From assembly GCF_018129685.1 (NCBI RefSeq), contig NZ_JAFCLG010000001.1, forward strand, positions 930,001-994,000: a stretch of 64,000 nucleotides of DNA, given 5' to 3'. A model generated the notes under the pieces. That model was not told the origin of the DNA. It made no database searches and saw nothing but the letters and a program-made list of their open reading frames with translations. The stretch is from Bradyrhizobium manausense. Lineage in GTDB: Bacteria; Pseudomonadota; Alphaproteobacteria; Rhizobiales; Xanthobacteraceae. Positions 1-7,369 of this stretch are shown one piece after another (the stretch's first letter is position 1; each line of letters begins with the position of its first letter). A program made the position numbers and the translations under genes.

Positions 1-107
1 CGTCCGGCCCGAGCCTTGGTTCCCGACCATGCTCCGAAAGGGGCCGTAGACACTGTCCGGGGCCAGACTGTCAAGCCAAGATGGACAACCGGGCCGGCGT
101 TGCTGGC

Positions 108-1133
108 CTAGAAGCCACCGTTGGTCTGGTTGGCGTCGACCGCCGCCCCGGCCCTGGCGCGGCGCGCGCTGTTCACCAACTGGCCCGGACGGTCGTCGCG
201 GTTCGGCTTGGCCGTTGCGAGCCGCAGCACTGCGGCATAATTCGGCTGCACCTCCATCCGCGCGGCGTGCCGGCTTCCACTGAGCAGGCGATGCACCTTC
301 GGCAGATTGTAGCAGGGCACGTAGAACAGAAGATGATGTTCGAGATGGTAGTTCACGTAGTACGGCGCGATGAACAGCCGCTCGAGAAAATTGGCGTGCG
401 TGGTGCGGGTGTTGCGCAAGGGATCGCTGCTGTCAGGCACGACGGCGTGTTCTGCGATGTTGCGGATGCGGGTGATGACCATCATCCAGGTGAGCAACGG
501 CACCAGCCATAGCAGCGGATAGGCCCACCAGACACCGGCCGCAGTGAGCGCGGCAAACATTGCGGCGTTGACCAGGCATTGCGGGCCGAGCTTCTCCCAG
601 AAATGCACGGCGCGCCGGCGCCACGGCCAATCCTTAGGGCCAAGCGCATTGAGCAATTGCGCCTTGCGCTGCTGGTAGCCGGTCTGCCCGGTGATGTCGC
701 GGATGAACTTGCGGCGGTAGCTCAGCCCCGTGATCGGAAACGGCGCCGACAGCACCAGATCAGGATCGTCCTCCTGCTGGGTGCGCGCGTGGTGTTGAAG
801 GTGATAGCGCCGATAGCTGCGCGTTTCGGCAAACAAGGGGTAGGCACAGAGCCATTGGCTCAGCGCCAGATTGGTCTTCTCGTCGGCGGACAGGCAACCA
901 TGGGCGCCATCATGCATCAGGATTGCGAGCCCGAGCTGACGCGAGCCAATAATGGCGACGGCAAGAACATAAGTGATCGGATTGGGCCACCAGGCGACCA
1001 GTGCGATCGCACCTGATATCAGCGCCCATGCATGGGCGATCATCGCGACGCCCTTCCAGGTCACGCGGCGGCGCACCTCGGCGAGTTGATCATCGGTCAG
1101 GAAATCGCGGGCACGCATGCGAAGCGCGGTCAT
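108..1133 (-). CDS. Fatty acid desaturase (membrane di-iron type)
   Basis: A 341-residue integral membrane protein with the three histidine boxes of membrane fatty acid desaturases: HDGAH near residue 75, HLQHH near 110, and HLEHH near 263. These ligate a di-iron centre that inserts a double bond into an acyl chain. Hydrophobic segments lie near residues 30-70 and 190-220. The gene starts 3 bp after the stop of the TetR gene at 1137-1841, so the two are almost certainly co-transcribed and the regulator probably senses a lipid-related ligand. The C-terminal 40 residues are polar and poorly conserved in appearance. The substrate (phospholipid, acyl-CoA or carotenoid) cannot be told from the sequence. 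Confidence 0.88.
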   Translation of the reverse strand: MTALRMRARDFLTDDQLAEVRRRVTWKGVAMIAHAWALISGAIALVAWWPNPITYVLAVAIIGSRQLGLAILMHDGAHGCLSADEKTNLALSQWLCAYPLFAETRSYRRYHLQHHARTQQEDDPDLVLSAPFPITGLSYRRKFIRDITGQTGYQQRKAQLLNALGPKDWPWRRRAVHFWEKLGPQCLVNAAMFAALTAAGVWWAYPLLWLVPLLTWMMVITRIRNIAEHAVVPDSSDPLRNTRTTHANFLERLFIAPYYVNYHLEHHLLFYVPCYNLPKVHRLLSGSRHAARMEVQPNYAAVLRLATAKPNRDDRPGQLVNSARRARAGAAVDANQTNGGF

Positions 1134-1136
1134 GGC

Positions 1137-1841
1137 CTACCCTTCCTCGTCTGAATTCGTTGATCCGTCGCGCGCGTCGACAAGACGCAGCCGCGCCGTG
1201 TCGCCGGTAGATTTCGCCTGCTCGCCGAGCACACGCAGCATCTCGGCGCACAGCGCCTCGGGCGATCGGCCCATGGCGTAGCCTTCCAGAATGACCCCGA
1301 TCGCAACGGCCCAGAACCGCCGCGAGCTTTCGTCGGGTGCGCGCAGGGAGCGCCAACCGTGGCGCGCCACCTGGCTCGCATAGGCGCGCGCGCCCTCGGA
1401 GTGCAGGCGCTCGATGGTTCGCTCGACCAGCGGGGCCAGATCCTGTCGCCGCCGCGTCAGCGTCAGTGCCTCCGCGAAGAAGGCAATCGAATCGCTCGCT
1501 GTGACGGTCTCGGCGAGCGCGTGGGTGTAGTCCCGCGGCGTACGCGCCTTGAGCGCTGCCTGCTCGGTCGCACGGGCCAGATACAGCAGGTCACGGCAGG
1601 CGCATTCGACGAACAGCGCCTCCTTGGTGCGGAAGTAATAGGTGATCTGGCTCGGAAACGCGTCCGCGGCGGCAGCGATGTCGGTGATCGCGGTGCCGGA
1701 CAGCCCACGCTCGCGAAACAGCGGGCTCGCCGCATCCAGCAGCAGGGAGCGCATCTTGCGGCCGGCCGAGCGCGTCGCACGCACGGCATGCTTGGGGTCA
1801 CCTGCCGCCTCAAGCGGCTCCTGGGCCGGCTTTTCCGCCAT
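1137..1841 (-). CDS. TetR-family transcriptional regulator
   Basis: A 234-residue TetR-type repressor. The N-terminal helix-turn-helix occupies about residues 30-80, with the typical pattern of a start helix (RSLLLDAA), a recognition region (TAITDIAAAA) and the closing YYFRTKEAL motif. The remainder is an all-helical ligand-binding domain with no recognisable ligand signature. It sits first in a two-gene unit with the desaturase at 108-1133. A perfect 17-bp dyad at 1863-1879, 21 bp upstream of the start codon, is the probable autoregulatory operator. The start ATG is preceded by a purine-rich GGGAGAGGA ribosome binding site. Confidence 0.88.
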   Translation of the reverse strand: MAEKPAQEPLEAAGDPKHAVRATRSAGRKMRSLLLDAASPLFRERGLSGTAITDIAAAADAFPSQITYYFRTKEALFVECACRDLLYLARATEQAALKARTPRDYTHALAETVTASDSIAFFAEALTLTRRRQDLAPLVERTIERLHSEGARAYASQVARHGWRSLRAPDESSRRFWAVAIGVILEGYAMGRSPEALCAEMLRVLGEQAKSTGDTARLRLVDARDGSTNSDEEG

Positions 1842-1862
1842 TGAAGTCCTCTCCCTGATTTA

Positions 1863-1879
1863 TTTGTATGATATACAAA
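1863..1879. promoter_or_regulatory. Probable TetR operator palindrome
   Basis: The sequence reads TTTGTAT-GAT-ATACAAA: two perfect 7-bp arms around a 3-bp spacer. It sits 22-38 bp upstream of the TetR start codon in an AT-rich island that stands out from the GC-rich surroundings. Size and position fit TetR-family autorepression. Binding by this particular regulator is inferred. Confidence 0.65.
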
Positions 1880-2114
1880 CAAATAATTCAAGCCGGATGT
1901 GGTATGTGAGGACGGATCCGTCGCCCCACCGGGACCCCCCGGGCCGAAAACTCGGCCGCAAACCTTGCCAAGCCGGCCAAAATCCGTATAACGCGCGCAT
2001 CCGCAGACCCCGGCCGGGAGCTGAACGGACGGTCTCAGCAAATCCTCAGTGATTTTGGTGTGGCAGGGCCAGTCGGCCCGTCGTCCCGTGTTTCCGCCTT
2101 CTGAGCTTAATCCC

Positions 2115-2134
2115 AGAGTCCTTTCCGAAGGTCT
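2115..2134 (+). promoter_or_regulatory. Possible S6:S18 leader hairpin
   Basis: A small hairpin 50 nt upstream of rpsF pairs CCTT with AAGG around a TCCG loop, extended by AGA/TCT across a two-base bulge. Many bacteria regulate rpsF-rpsR through a leader RNA that binds the S6:S18 complex and carries a CCG-containing loop. Placement and loop content fit, but the structure is short and the identification is tentative. Confidence 0.25.
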
Positions 2135-2183
2135 CTTAAGGGCTTGACGCCGGGCAATGCGCCAACACGAGGAAAGGACGACA

Positions 2184-2681
2184 ATGGCTCTCTATGAGCA
2201 TGTTTTTCTCGCGCGTCAGGACGCGAGCACGCAGCAGGTCGAAGAGCTGACTGCGCAGATGACCGGCATCGTCGAGGGTCTCGGCGGCAAGGTCACCAAG
2301 ACCGAGAATTGGGGCGTTCGCTCCCTCACCTACCGCATGAACAAGAACCGCAAGGCGCACTTCGTGCTGCTCAACATCGACGCGCCCTCCGCGGCGATCG
2401 CCGAGATCGAGCGCCAGGAGCGCATCAGCGAAGACGTGATCCGCTATCTCAGCGTCCGCGTCGAAGAGCTCGAGGAAGGCCCGTCCGCGATGATGCGCAA
2501 GGCCGACCGCGATCGCGAGCGTGACGACCGTGGCGGTGGCTTCCGCGATCGTGAAGGCGGCGGCTTCCGTGGCGACCGCGAAGGCGGTTTCCGTGGCGGC
2601 GATCGTGACGGTGGCGGCTTCCGCGGCGATCGCGGCCCGCGCCGCCCGCGCGACGAAGCTGAAACGACGGATGGGGAGTAA
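2184..2681 (+). CDS. rpsF: 30S ribosomal protein S6
   Basis: Residues 1-95 match S6 (start [11 protein letters not shown], then [11 protein letters not shown] and [10 protein letters not shown]), a small-subunit protein that binds 16S rRNA with S18. The start at 2184 is chosen over an upstream in-frame codon because GAGGAAAGGACGACA precedes it and the conserved fold begins there. The product is 165 residues, against about 100 for the minimal family. The extra C-terminal 60 residues are Arg/Gly/Asp repeats of the form GGGFRGDRE, a low-complexity tail that is probably disordered. First gene of rpsF-rpsR-DUF2232-rplI; rpsR begins 5 bp after its stop. Confidence 0.97.
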   Translation: MALYEHVFLARQDASTQQVEELTAQMTGIVEGLGGKVTKTENWGVRSLTYRMNKNRKAHFVLLNIDAPSAAIAEIERQERISEDVIRYLSVRVEELEEGPSAMMRKADRDRERDDRGGGFRDREGGGFRGDREGGFRGGDRDGGGFRGDRGPRRPRDEAETTDGE

Positions 2682-2686
2682 GAACA

Positions 2687-2926
2687 ATGGCTGAAGCTGG
2701 TGCACGCCGCCCGTTTTTCCGTCGCCGCAAGAGCTGCCCGTTCACGGGAGCCAATGCGCCGAAGATCGACTACAAGGACTCCAAGCTGCTGATGCGTTAC
2801 GTCTCCGAGCGCGGCAAGATCGTGCCGAGCCGCATCACCGCCGTGTCCGCGAAGAAGCAGCGTGAGCTCGCCCGCGCCATCAAGCGCGCGCGGTTCCTGG
2901 GCCTGCTGCCCTACGTCATTCGCTAA
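2687..2926 (+). CDS. rpsR: 30S ribosomal protein S18
   Basis: A 79-residue S18. The hallmark segments are [13 protein letters not shown] at the N-terminus, [19 protein letters not shown] in the middle, and [15 protein letters not shown] at the C-terminus. S18 forms a heterodimer with S6 on the small-subunit platform, which matches the 5-bp spacing to rpsF. Length is normal for the family. A perfect GC-rich hairpin follows the stop codon at 2937-2961, and a dispersed palindrome at 2977-3025 separates it from the next gene, so read-through to the DUF2232 gene may be reduced. Confidence 0.97.
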   Translation: MAEAGARRPFFRRRKSCPFTGANAPKIDYKDSKLLMRYVSERGKIVPSRITAVSAKKQRELARAIKRARFLGLLPYVIR

Positions 2927-2936
2927 GACGAATTCG

Positions 2937-2961
2937 ACCGGCGGCGGTCCACGCCGCCGGT
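2937..2961 (+). terminator. GC-rich hairpin after rpsR
   Basis: Ten perfectly paired bases (ACCGGCGGCG with CGCCGCCGGT) enclose a 5-nt loop just after the rpsR stop. There is no T-tract behind it, so it may be an attenuator or RNA-stabilising hairpin rather than a full intrinsic terminator. Confidence 0.4.
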
Positions 2962-2976
2962 CGCGACCTTGCCGTT

Positions 2977-3025
2977 GAGCATGATCTTGTCGGAAAACCG
3001 CTACTCACTTTTCCGGATCATGCTC
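2977..3025. repeat. Dispersed 49-bp palindrome, copy 1
   Basis: It begins GAGCATGATC and ends GATCATGCTC, with internal inverted segments CGGAAAACCG and CTTTTCCG. Related copies lie at 4746-4794, 15908-15956 and 43322-43370. All are intergenic. This looks like a Bradyrhizobium-type short interspersed palindromic element. Confidence 0.8.
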
Positions 3026-3109
3026 TGAACTCATAAGGCTTCCGGGTCGTCCGGTCGCCGATGGTTGGGGCAAAACGCCTCTAACCGCTCGAAGGGAGCG
3101 GGACAGCTG

Positions 3110-4087
3110 ATGATGGTCTTTGGACTGATAGCCCTGATCGCCGGCGCTGCGTCGGCCCTGATGTTCGCCTCGATCGTGTCGGGCGCGCTGATCTCGCTCG
3201 TCCTGTTCTATCTCGCGCCGCTGCCGCTGATGGTCGCCGCCATCGGCTGGGGTCCGCTCTACGCGACTCTGGGCGGCATCGCCGCCGCGATCGGCCTCGG
3301 CGCCATCTTCGGCCTGCCCTACTGCCTAGCCTTTGCCGTCACCGTCGCGCTGCCTGCGTGGTGGCTTGGCCATCTTGTCCTGCTCGGTCGGCATGTGGCG
3401 GGCATGACGCCGGCCGCAGCCACCGCTCAACCGGCCGAACCCGACATCGAATGGTATCCGGTCGGCCGCCTCCTGCTGTGGATCGCGGGCTTCGCGATGC
3501 TGACCACGATCGCCGCCCTCCTCACGCTCGGCAGCGACGCGGAGACCATCACGGGCACGCTGCGGCGCGGCCTGTTGCGCATCCTCCACGCCACCGATCC
3601 GCAGGCCTCCGGCGAGGCCGACCAGTTCATCGACGCGCTGGTGCGCATCGCGCCGGCTGCCGCCGCCATCGTCTCGATGATGACGCTCACGCTCAACCTT
3701 TGGCTCAGCGCCAAGGTGACGGCGACATCGGGCCGGCTGCGTCGCCCCTGGCCGGATCTGAAGACGGCCGAATTGCCGGCGATGACGCTTGCGGTGCTCT
3801 GCGTCGCGCTCGCCTTCTGCTTCACCGGCGGCCTGATCGCGATCGTCGCGCAGATCGCCACGGCGGCATTGATGATGGCTTACGCGCTGACCGGCTTTGC
3901 CGTGCTGCATACGCTGACGCTCGCACTGAAGAGCCGCACCTTCTGGCTCGGGTCAACCTACGCCGTCGTCGTCGTGTTCGGCTGGCCCGTGATCGCGATG
4001 GTGATCCTGGGGCTTGCGGATGCCGTGTTCGGTTTCCGCGAGCGCTTCCTGCGCAACCGGCAGCCGCCGCCTCTACCAACCGCTTAA
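3110..4087 (+). CDS. DUF2232 multi-pass membrane protein
   Basis: A 325-residue hydrophobic protein with about eight predicted membrane segments, beginning [18 protein letters not shown]. The ATG at 3110 is chosen because GAAGGGAGCGG lies just upstream, whereas the longer frame needs a TTG at 3065 and adds a polar head to the first membrane helix. DUF2232 (YybS-like) proteins sit between rpsR and rplI in many alphaproteobacteria, exactly as here. The molecular role is unknown; structural resemblance to membrane transport components has been suggested for the wider family. A short central soluble loop (about residues 105-125) is rich in Ala/Pro. Confidence 0.85.
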   Translation: MMVFGLIALIAGAASALMFASIVSGALISLVLFYLAPLPLMVAAIGWGPLYATLGGIAAAIGLGAIFGLPYCLAFAVTVALPAWWLGHLVLLGRHVAGMTPAAATAQPAEPDIEWYPVGRLLLWIAGFAMLTTIAALLTLGSDAETITGTLRRGLLRILHATDPQASGEADQFIDALVRIAPAAAAIVSMMTLTLNLWLSAKVTATSGRLRRPWPDLKTAELPAMTLAVLCVALAFCFTGGLIAIVAQIATAALMMAYALTGFAVLHTLTLALKSRTFWLGSTYAVVVVFGWPVIAMVILGLADAVFGFRERFLRNRQPPPLPTA

Positions 4088-4133
4088 GTCCAACCCGAAA
4101 CCCAAACTCAACTCACTTCAAAGGAGATCGAAT

Positions 4134-4733
4134 ATGGAAGTCATTTTGCTGGAACGCGTGAGCAAGCTCGGCCAGATGGGCGAAGTCGTGAAGGTTCGCG
4201 ACGGCTACGCCCGCAATTTCCTGCTCAAGCGGGGCAAGGCGCTGCGCGCCACCGCCGACAACAAGGCCAAGTACGACGGCATGAAGGCCGATCTCGAGGC
4301 CCGCAACCTCGAGTCCAAGGCCGAGGCATCCAAGGTCGCCGAGAAGATCCAGGGCAAGAACATCATCGTGCTCCGTCAGGCCTCGGAAGCCGGCCAGCTG
4401 TTCGGCTCGGTCAACGTCCGCGACATCGTCGTGGCGTTCGAAGCCGACGGCGTTTCGCTGTCACGTCCGCAGGTCCAGCTCGACGCGCCGATCAAGGCCA
4501 TCGGCAAGCACACCATCACCGTCGCCGTCCACCCCGAGGTCGAGGTCGAGATCTCCGTCACGGTGGCGCGCAGCCAGGACGAGGCCGAGCGCATCAACCG
4601 CGGCGAGGACATCTCCACCCGCAACGAGGACCGCGACGCCGCCGCCGAGGCGATCGCCGCCGCCGGCGAGTTCTTCGATCCGGAAGCCCAGCACGACGAC
4701 GTCGCGCCGGCTCCGGCTGCAGAAGAGAAGTAA
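4134..4733 (+). CDS. rplI: 50S ribosomal protein L9
   Basis: A 199-residue L9. The N-terminal rRNA-binding domain is diagnostic: [16 protein letters not shown], then [18 protein letters not shown]. It is followed by the connecting helix and the C-terminal domain (about residues 80-150, ending in the [10 protein letters not shown] strand). The last 45 residues form an acidic Ala-rich tail absent from the approximately 150-residue enteric protein. The start at 4134 follows AAAGGAGATCGAAT, an excellent ribosome binding site. The strong terminator at 4858-4894 ends the operon. Confidence 0.97.
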   Translation: MEVILLERVSKLGQMGEVVKVRDGYARNFLLKRGKALRATADNKAKYDGMKADLEARNLESKAEASKVAEKIQGKNIIVLRQASEAGQLFGSVNVRDIVVAFEADGVSLSRPQVQLDAPIKAIGKHTITVAVHPEVEVEISVTVARSQDEAERINRGEDISTRNEDRDAAAEAIAAAGEFFDPEAQHDDVAPAPAAEEK

Positions 4734-4745
4734 GCCTCGCGCCCA

Positions 4746-4845
4746 GAGCATGATCCGGAAAAGTGGGCAGCGGTTTTCCGAAAAGATCATGCTCAAACAA
4801 CAACCTAAAGCGCGATGATGATTCAACCAATCTCATCGCGCTTTA
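4746..4845. repeat. Composite 100-bp palindromic element, copy A
   Basis: Two palindromes in fixed order. The first (4746-4794) starts GAGCATGATCCGG and ends GATCATGCTC. An 11-bp linker follows. The second pairs TAAAGCGCGATGA (4806-4818) with TCATCGCGCTTTA (4833-4845). The same composite occurs inverted at 43270-43370 with a homologous linker of the same length. Confidence 0.85.
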
Positions 4846-4857
4846 GACGCAAAGTTG

Positions 4858-4894
4858 AGCCCGGCTGCCTCAGGCAGCCGGGCTTTTCGTTTTT
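4858..4894 (+). terminator. Rho-independent terminator of rplI operon
   Basis: A 12-bp perfect stem (AGCCCGGCTGCC with GGCAGCCGGGCT) around a TCA loop, followed by TTTCGTTTTT. The TCA loop is also the complement of the TGA stop codon of the convergent thioesterase gene, so the hairpin overlaps the end of that reading frame. Confidence 0.93.
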
Positions 4895-5361
4895 GCAGCT
4901 TCATCCTCGCTCAACATCGCGATTGAGGCGAGTGCCGTCGCCGTATGTTTCTCGACCCCGTCGCTGACGCAGAACACGTCTGCCGCGACGACGGCGACCT
5001 GGCGGCCCGGCTTGATCACCCTCGCGCGGCAAATCAATCTGTCGCCGACCGCCGGCGACAGCAGATTGAGCTTGTATTCCGCGGTCAGCGCCGACTGACC
5101 GCGCGAGGTCGCCGCTGCAATGGTGGTGGCGTTGTCGACCAGGAAGGCAGTCACGCCGCCATGAAAGAAACCGTGCTGCTGCAAAAGCTGCGGCCGGCGC
5201 TCGACCGCAATCGTGCAAGTGCCCCGCGATATCTCCGAAAGCTCGGCACCGACCAGGTTCATGAAGCCCTGCCGGGCGACATTGGCGTGAATACGCTCGG
5301 CAATCGGAGCGAACCCGGGATCGGACTGGTGAACGGACTCGGGATCAGACTCCTGGCTCAT
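4870..5361 (-). CDS. PaaI-type hotdog thioesterase
   Basis: A 163-residue single-domain hotdog protein. The conserved helix-turn region QQHGFFHGGVTAFLVDNAT (about residues 62-80) carries the HGG motif of PaaI/YigI-type acyl-CoA thioesterases, and the downstream strand ALTAEYKLNLLSPA supplies the substrate wall. It probably hydrolyses acyl- or aryl-CoA esters in the cytoplasm. The start overlaps the stop of the TetR gene at 5358-5972 by four bases (ATGA), indicating translational coupling, so the thioesterase is presumably the controlled target. Substrate cannot be assigned from sequence. Confidence 0.87.
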   Translation of the reverse strand: MSQESDPESVHQSDPGFAPIAERIHANVARQGFMNLVGAELSEISRGTCTIAVERRPQLLQQHGFFHGGVTAFLVDNATTIAAATSRGQSALTAEYKLNLLSPAVGDRLICRARVIKPGRQVAVVAADVFCVSDGVEKHTATALASIAMLSEDEAAKTKSPAA

Positions 5362-5972
5362 GACGTTGCTCCTTGCTTGTCGTTGACGCGCTCAGGGGGC
5401 ACCAGCGCGCGAATGGCACAGGCAACCAGCGTATCGGCCTCACCACGAGGATCCGCGCGGTCGCGTCCCGAGAGAAAGGCACGGCAGAAGATCTGTGCAG
5501 GCCCGATCAGCTGACTGACGAACATCACGGCCGGCATCGGCAAAAGCTCGCCGCGCGCCACGAGTGGCGCACGCCAGCGTTCGAGACCTTCGGCGAGCCG
5601 CGCGTTCTGCGCGCGCTGGGCGTCGCGGATGTCCTCACCCCATTCGCTGCGTGAGATCTCGAAGAGATAACGCGCCTCGCGGCGGCTCAGCACCACCCAG
5701 TCGAGATGAGCGCGGATGAGCCGATCGATGCCTTGCTCTGCTTCCGGCATCGGATCGAGCGCAGCAAGCATCACGGCGTGATAGTGCCGCAGCACCTCCA
5801 GGAACAGCGCGCCGGCGAGTTCTTTCTTGGAGCCGAACGCATGGAAGAAGCTGCCGTTGGAAGCCCGGGCCTTGGCACGTATCGCGGCCACGGTCGCGCC
5901 CTCGAGGCCCGAGCGGTCAAACACCGCGAGCCCCGCAGCCAACAGATCGTCGCGGACACCAGACATCAGCAC
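5358..5972 (-). CDS. TetR-family transcriptional regulator
   Basis: A 204-residue TetR regulator. The helix-turn-helix lies at about residues 8-55, ending with NGSFFHAFGSKKELAGALF, which replaces the common YYHF with SFFHAF as in several fatty-acid and quaternary ammonium regulators. The start is GTG at 5972; an in-frame ATG lies two codons later. Two overlapping palindromes at 5977-6004 sit immediately upstream, so autoregulation is very likely. The gene is coupled by a 4-bp overlap to the thioesterase downstream. Confidence 0.87.
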   Translation of the reverse strand: MLMSGVRDDLLAAGLAVFDRSGLEGATVAAIRAKARASNGSFFHAFGSKKELAGALFLEVLRHYHAVMLAALDPMPEAEQGIDRLIRAHLDWVVLSRREARYLFEISRSEWGEDIRDAQRAQNARLAEGLERWRAPLVARGELLPMPAVMFVSQLIGPAQIFCRAFLSGRDRADPRGEADTLVACAIRALVPPERVNDKQGATS

Positions 5973-5976
5973 CTTC

Positions 5977-6004
5977 TAGAGTAATACTCTAGAGCAATAC
6001 TCTA
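5977..6004. promoter_or_regulatory. Tandem operator of TetR/thioesterase operon
   Basis: TAGAGTA-A-TACTCTA (5977-5991) is a perfect dyad of 7-bp arms. A second near-copy, TAGAGCAATACTCTA, spans 5990-6004 and shares two bases with the first. Repeats offset by 13 bp directly upstream of the TetR start codon suggest two repressor dimers. The site likely also covers the promoter. Confidence 0.75.
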
Positions 6005-6021
6005 ATCGCGGTCAAGACGAC

Positions 6022-6046
6022 GAAGGCCGCGCGGGGCGCGGCCTTC
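6022..6046 (-). terminator. Terminator hairpin of haem-motif protein gene
   Basis: An 11-bp perfect stem (GAAGGCCGCGC with GCGCGGCCTTC) around a 3-nt loop lies just beyond the stop of the leftward gene at 6068-7090. On the minus strand it is followed by GTCGTCTTG, which is only weakly T-rich. Confidence 0.5.
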
Positions 6047-6067
6047 CGGGATTGACGGGTGTTGTGT

Positions 6068-7090
6068 TTATCGCGAGATCGGCGGGGCCGGCGGACCGGG
6101 GGACTCGGCCGGTGCGGGCGACGCAGCCGCGGCCGGCGCCGGCTCTGCCACCTTGGCGACCGGCTCGGTGCTGGGCGCGGGCTCGGACGGCTTGGAGACG
6201 GCTGCTTCCGCGGGCTTGGGCGCAGCCGGTTCAGCCGGCTTGGCCGCTGCCGGTGCGGCCGGCGTCACTTGCGGCACCGGATCGGCGCGCAGCGCCGGCG
6301 TCTCGGTCGCACCTGGCTCGACCTTGGCGCTCTCGGGCTTTGCGCTCTCAGGCTTGGCCTCCGCCGGCTTCTCGGCTGGCTTGCCGCCGTCGGGCTTGGA
6401 GTCGGTATCGACCTTGGCGCTCTCGTTGTTCGGCTCAACCTTGGGCTCGGATCTGGACTCGGCCTTGGGCGCCGCCGTGTCGTCTATCCCCGGCTTGCCG
6501 CGCTTGCTCAGCCGCTTGCCTTTGCGCCCCTCAGGCGGTTGTTCGCTGGTCGCCTCGGGCTTGGCACCTTCCTTGGCACCTTCCTTGGCACCTTCCTTGG
6601 CACCGTCCTTGACGCCTTCCTCGCTCGGCCGCGCCGCGCGCTTCTGACGGCCCTCGGGCGCAGGGTTCGCCGTGCCCTCGCCCTCCGGCTTGGCGGCCTC
6701 TTGAGAGCGCTGGCGGCGCCCCTGATGTTCAGGCGGCTGGTTTGGGTTGTTGGCGTCCTTCTCCTTGGCGCCGTCCTTCTTGTCCTTGCCGCCATCCTTT
6801 GACTGGTAGCGCGCGTCGGCCGCGCCGTTGGAGACGAGGTAGGAAGCCAGCACGCCGGCCATGTCGGAGCTGGTGGTGTAGTGCTGACGCAGGAAGCCCG
6901 GCAGCGAGCCCGGCGCGACCGTCTTCAGCAGTCCGCGCGGGCTCTTGTGGCAGGCGTTGCAGGTCTGCGCGAAGATCTGGGATGGGGCCTTGCCGGCCTC
7001 GAGATTTGTCGCCTGCGCCAGAACGGTATCGGAGGCCCCGAAGCCAATCAGAAACAGCACCGTGGCGAGGCTGAGCGCTCGGCTCGACAT
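6068..7090 (-). CDS. Secreted c-type haem-motif protein with long disordered tail
   Basis: A 340-residue exported protein. A signal peptide covers about residues 1-26 (start MSSRALSLATVLFLIGF, cleavage near VLAQA). A single CNACH haem-binding motif lies near residue 44 inside a small cytochrome-c-like domain ending near residue 90. The remaining roughly 240 residues are low-complexity Ala/Pro/Lys/Glu sequence, including an exact tandem repeat of KEGA encoded by 12-bp repeats near 6565-6605. The start at 7090 is preferred because GGAGATGATGGA precedes it and the signal peptide begins there. No sixth-ligand methionine is obvious near the end of the haem domain, so it may not be a classical electron carrier. 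Function unknown. Confidence 0.75.
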   Translation of the reverse strand: MSSRALSLATVLFLIGFGASDTVLAQATNLEAGKAPSQIFAQTCNACHKSPRGLLKTVAPGSLPGFLRQHYTTSSDMAGVLASYLVSNGAADARYQSKDGGKDKKDGAKEKDANNPNQPPEHQGRRQRSQEAAKPEGEGTANPAPEGRQKRAARPSEEGVKDGAKEGAKEGAKEGAKPEATSEQPPEGRKGKRLSKRGKPGIDDTAAPKAESRSEPKVEPNNESAKVDTDSKPDGGKPAEKPAEAKPESAKPESAKVEPGATETPALRADPVPQVTPAAPAAAKPAEPAAPKPAEAAVSKPSEPAPSTEPVAKVAEPAPAAAASPAPAESPGPPAPPISR

Positions 7091-7369
7091 TCCATCATCT
7101 CCATTGAATTCCGACAGATACGGCCGGCAACCGGCGCGGCGGCGGGTCACCTTTTAGCCGATTGCGCTGCGAATGGAAGCGCACTCAACAAGCATGTGAA
7201 CACGCGATTTTCGAATATCGGGTTTGAACACAACGCATTAGCGAGGCGAGAAGAGGCCGCCTAGATTTACATGCGGACGCATGGGAACCTAAGATAAGCT
7301 CCCAGGTGTGAAAATGTGACGACCGGGTTTGTTCGCTTCTTTTCGGGTTCGCTCGAGAGGTGTGTATCG

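Larger units (their letters stand above)
1842..2183. other. Divergent intergenic region, TetR gene / rpsF
   Basis: This 342-bp gap separates the leftward TetR-desaturase unit from the rightward ribosomal protein operon. It holds the palindrome at 1863-1879 and, near rpsF, a small hairpin at 2115-2134. A GGGCC/GGCCC inverted repeat lies near 2066-2080. I see no convincing short gene in it; open frames that cross it lack ribosome binding sites and family resemblance. Confidence 0.5.

Noticed and set aside
3065..3109. Upstream TTG start for the DUF2232 gene
   Set aside because: The extra 15 residues are polar and unconserved-looking, while the ATG at 3110 has a ribosome binding site and begins the first membrane helix.
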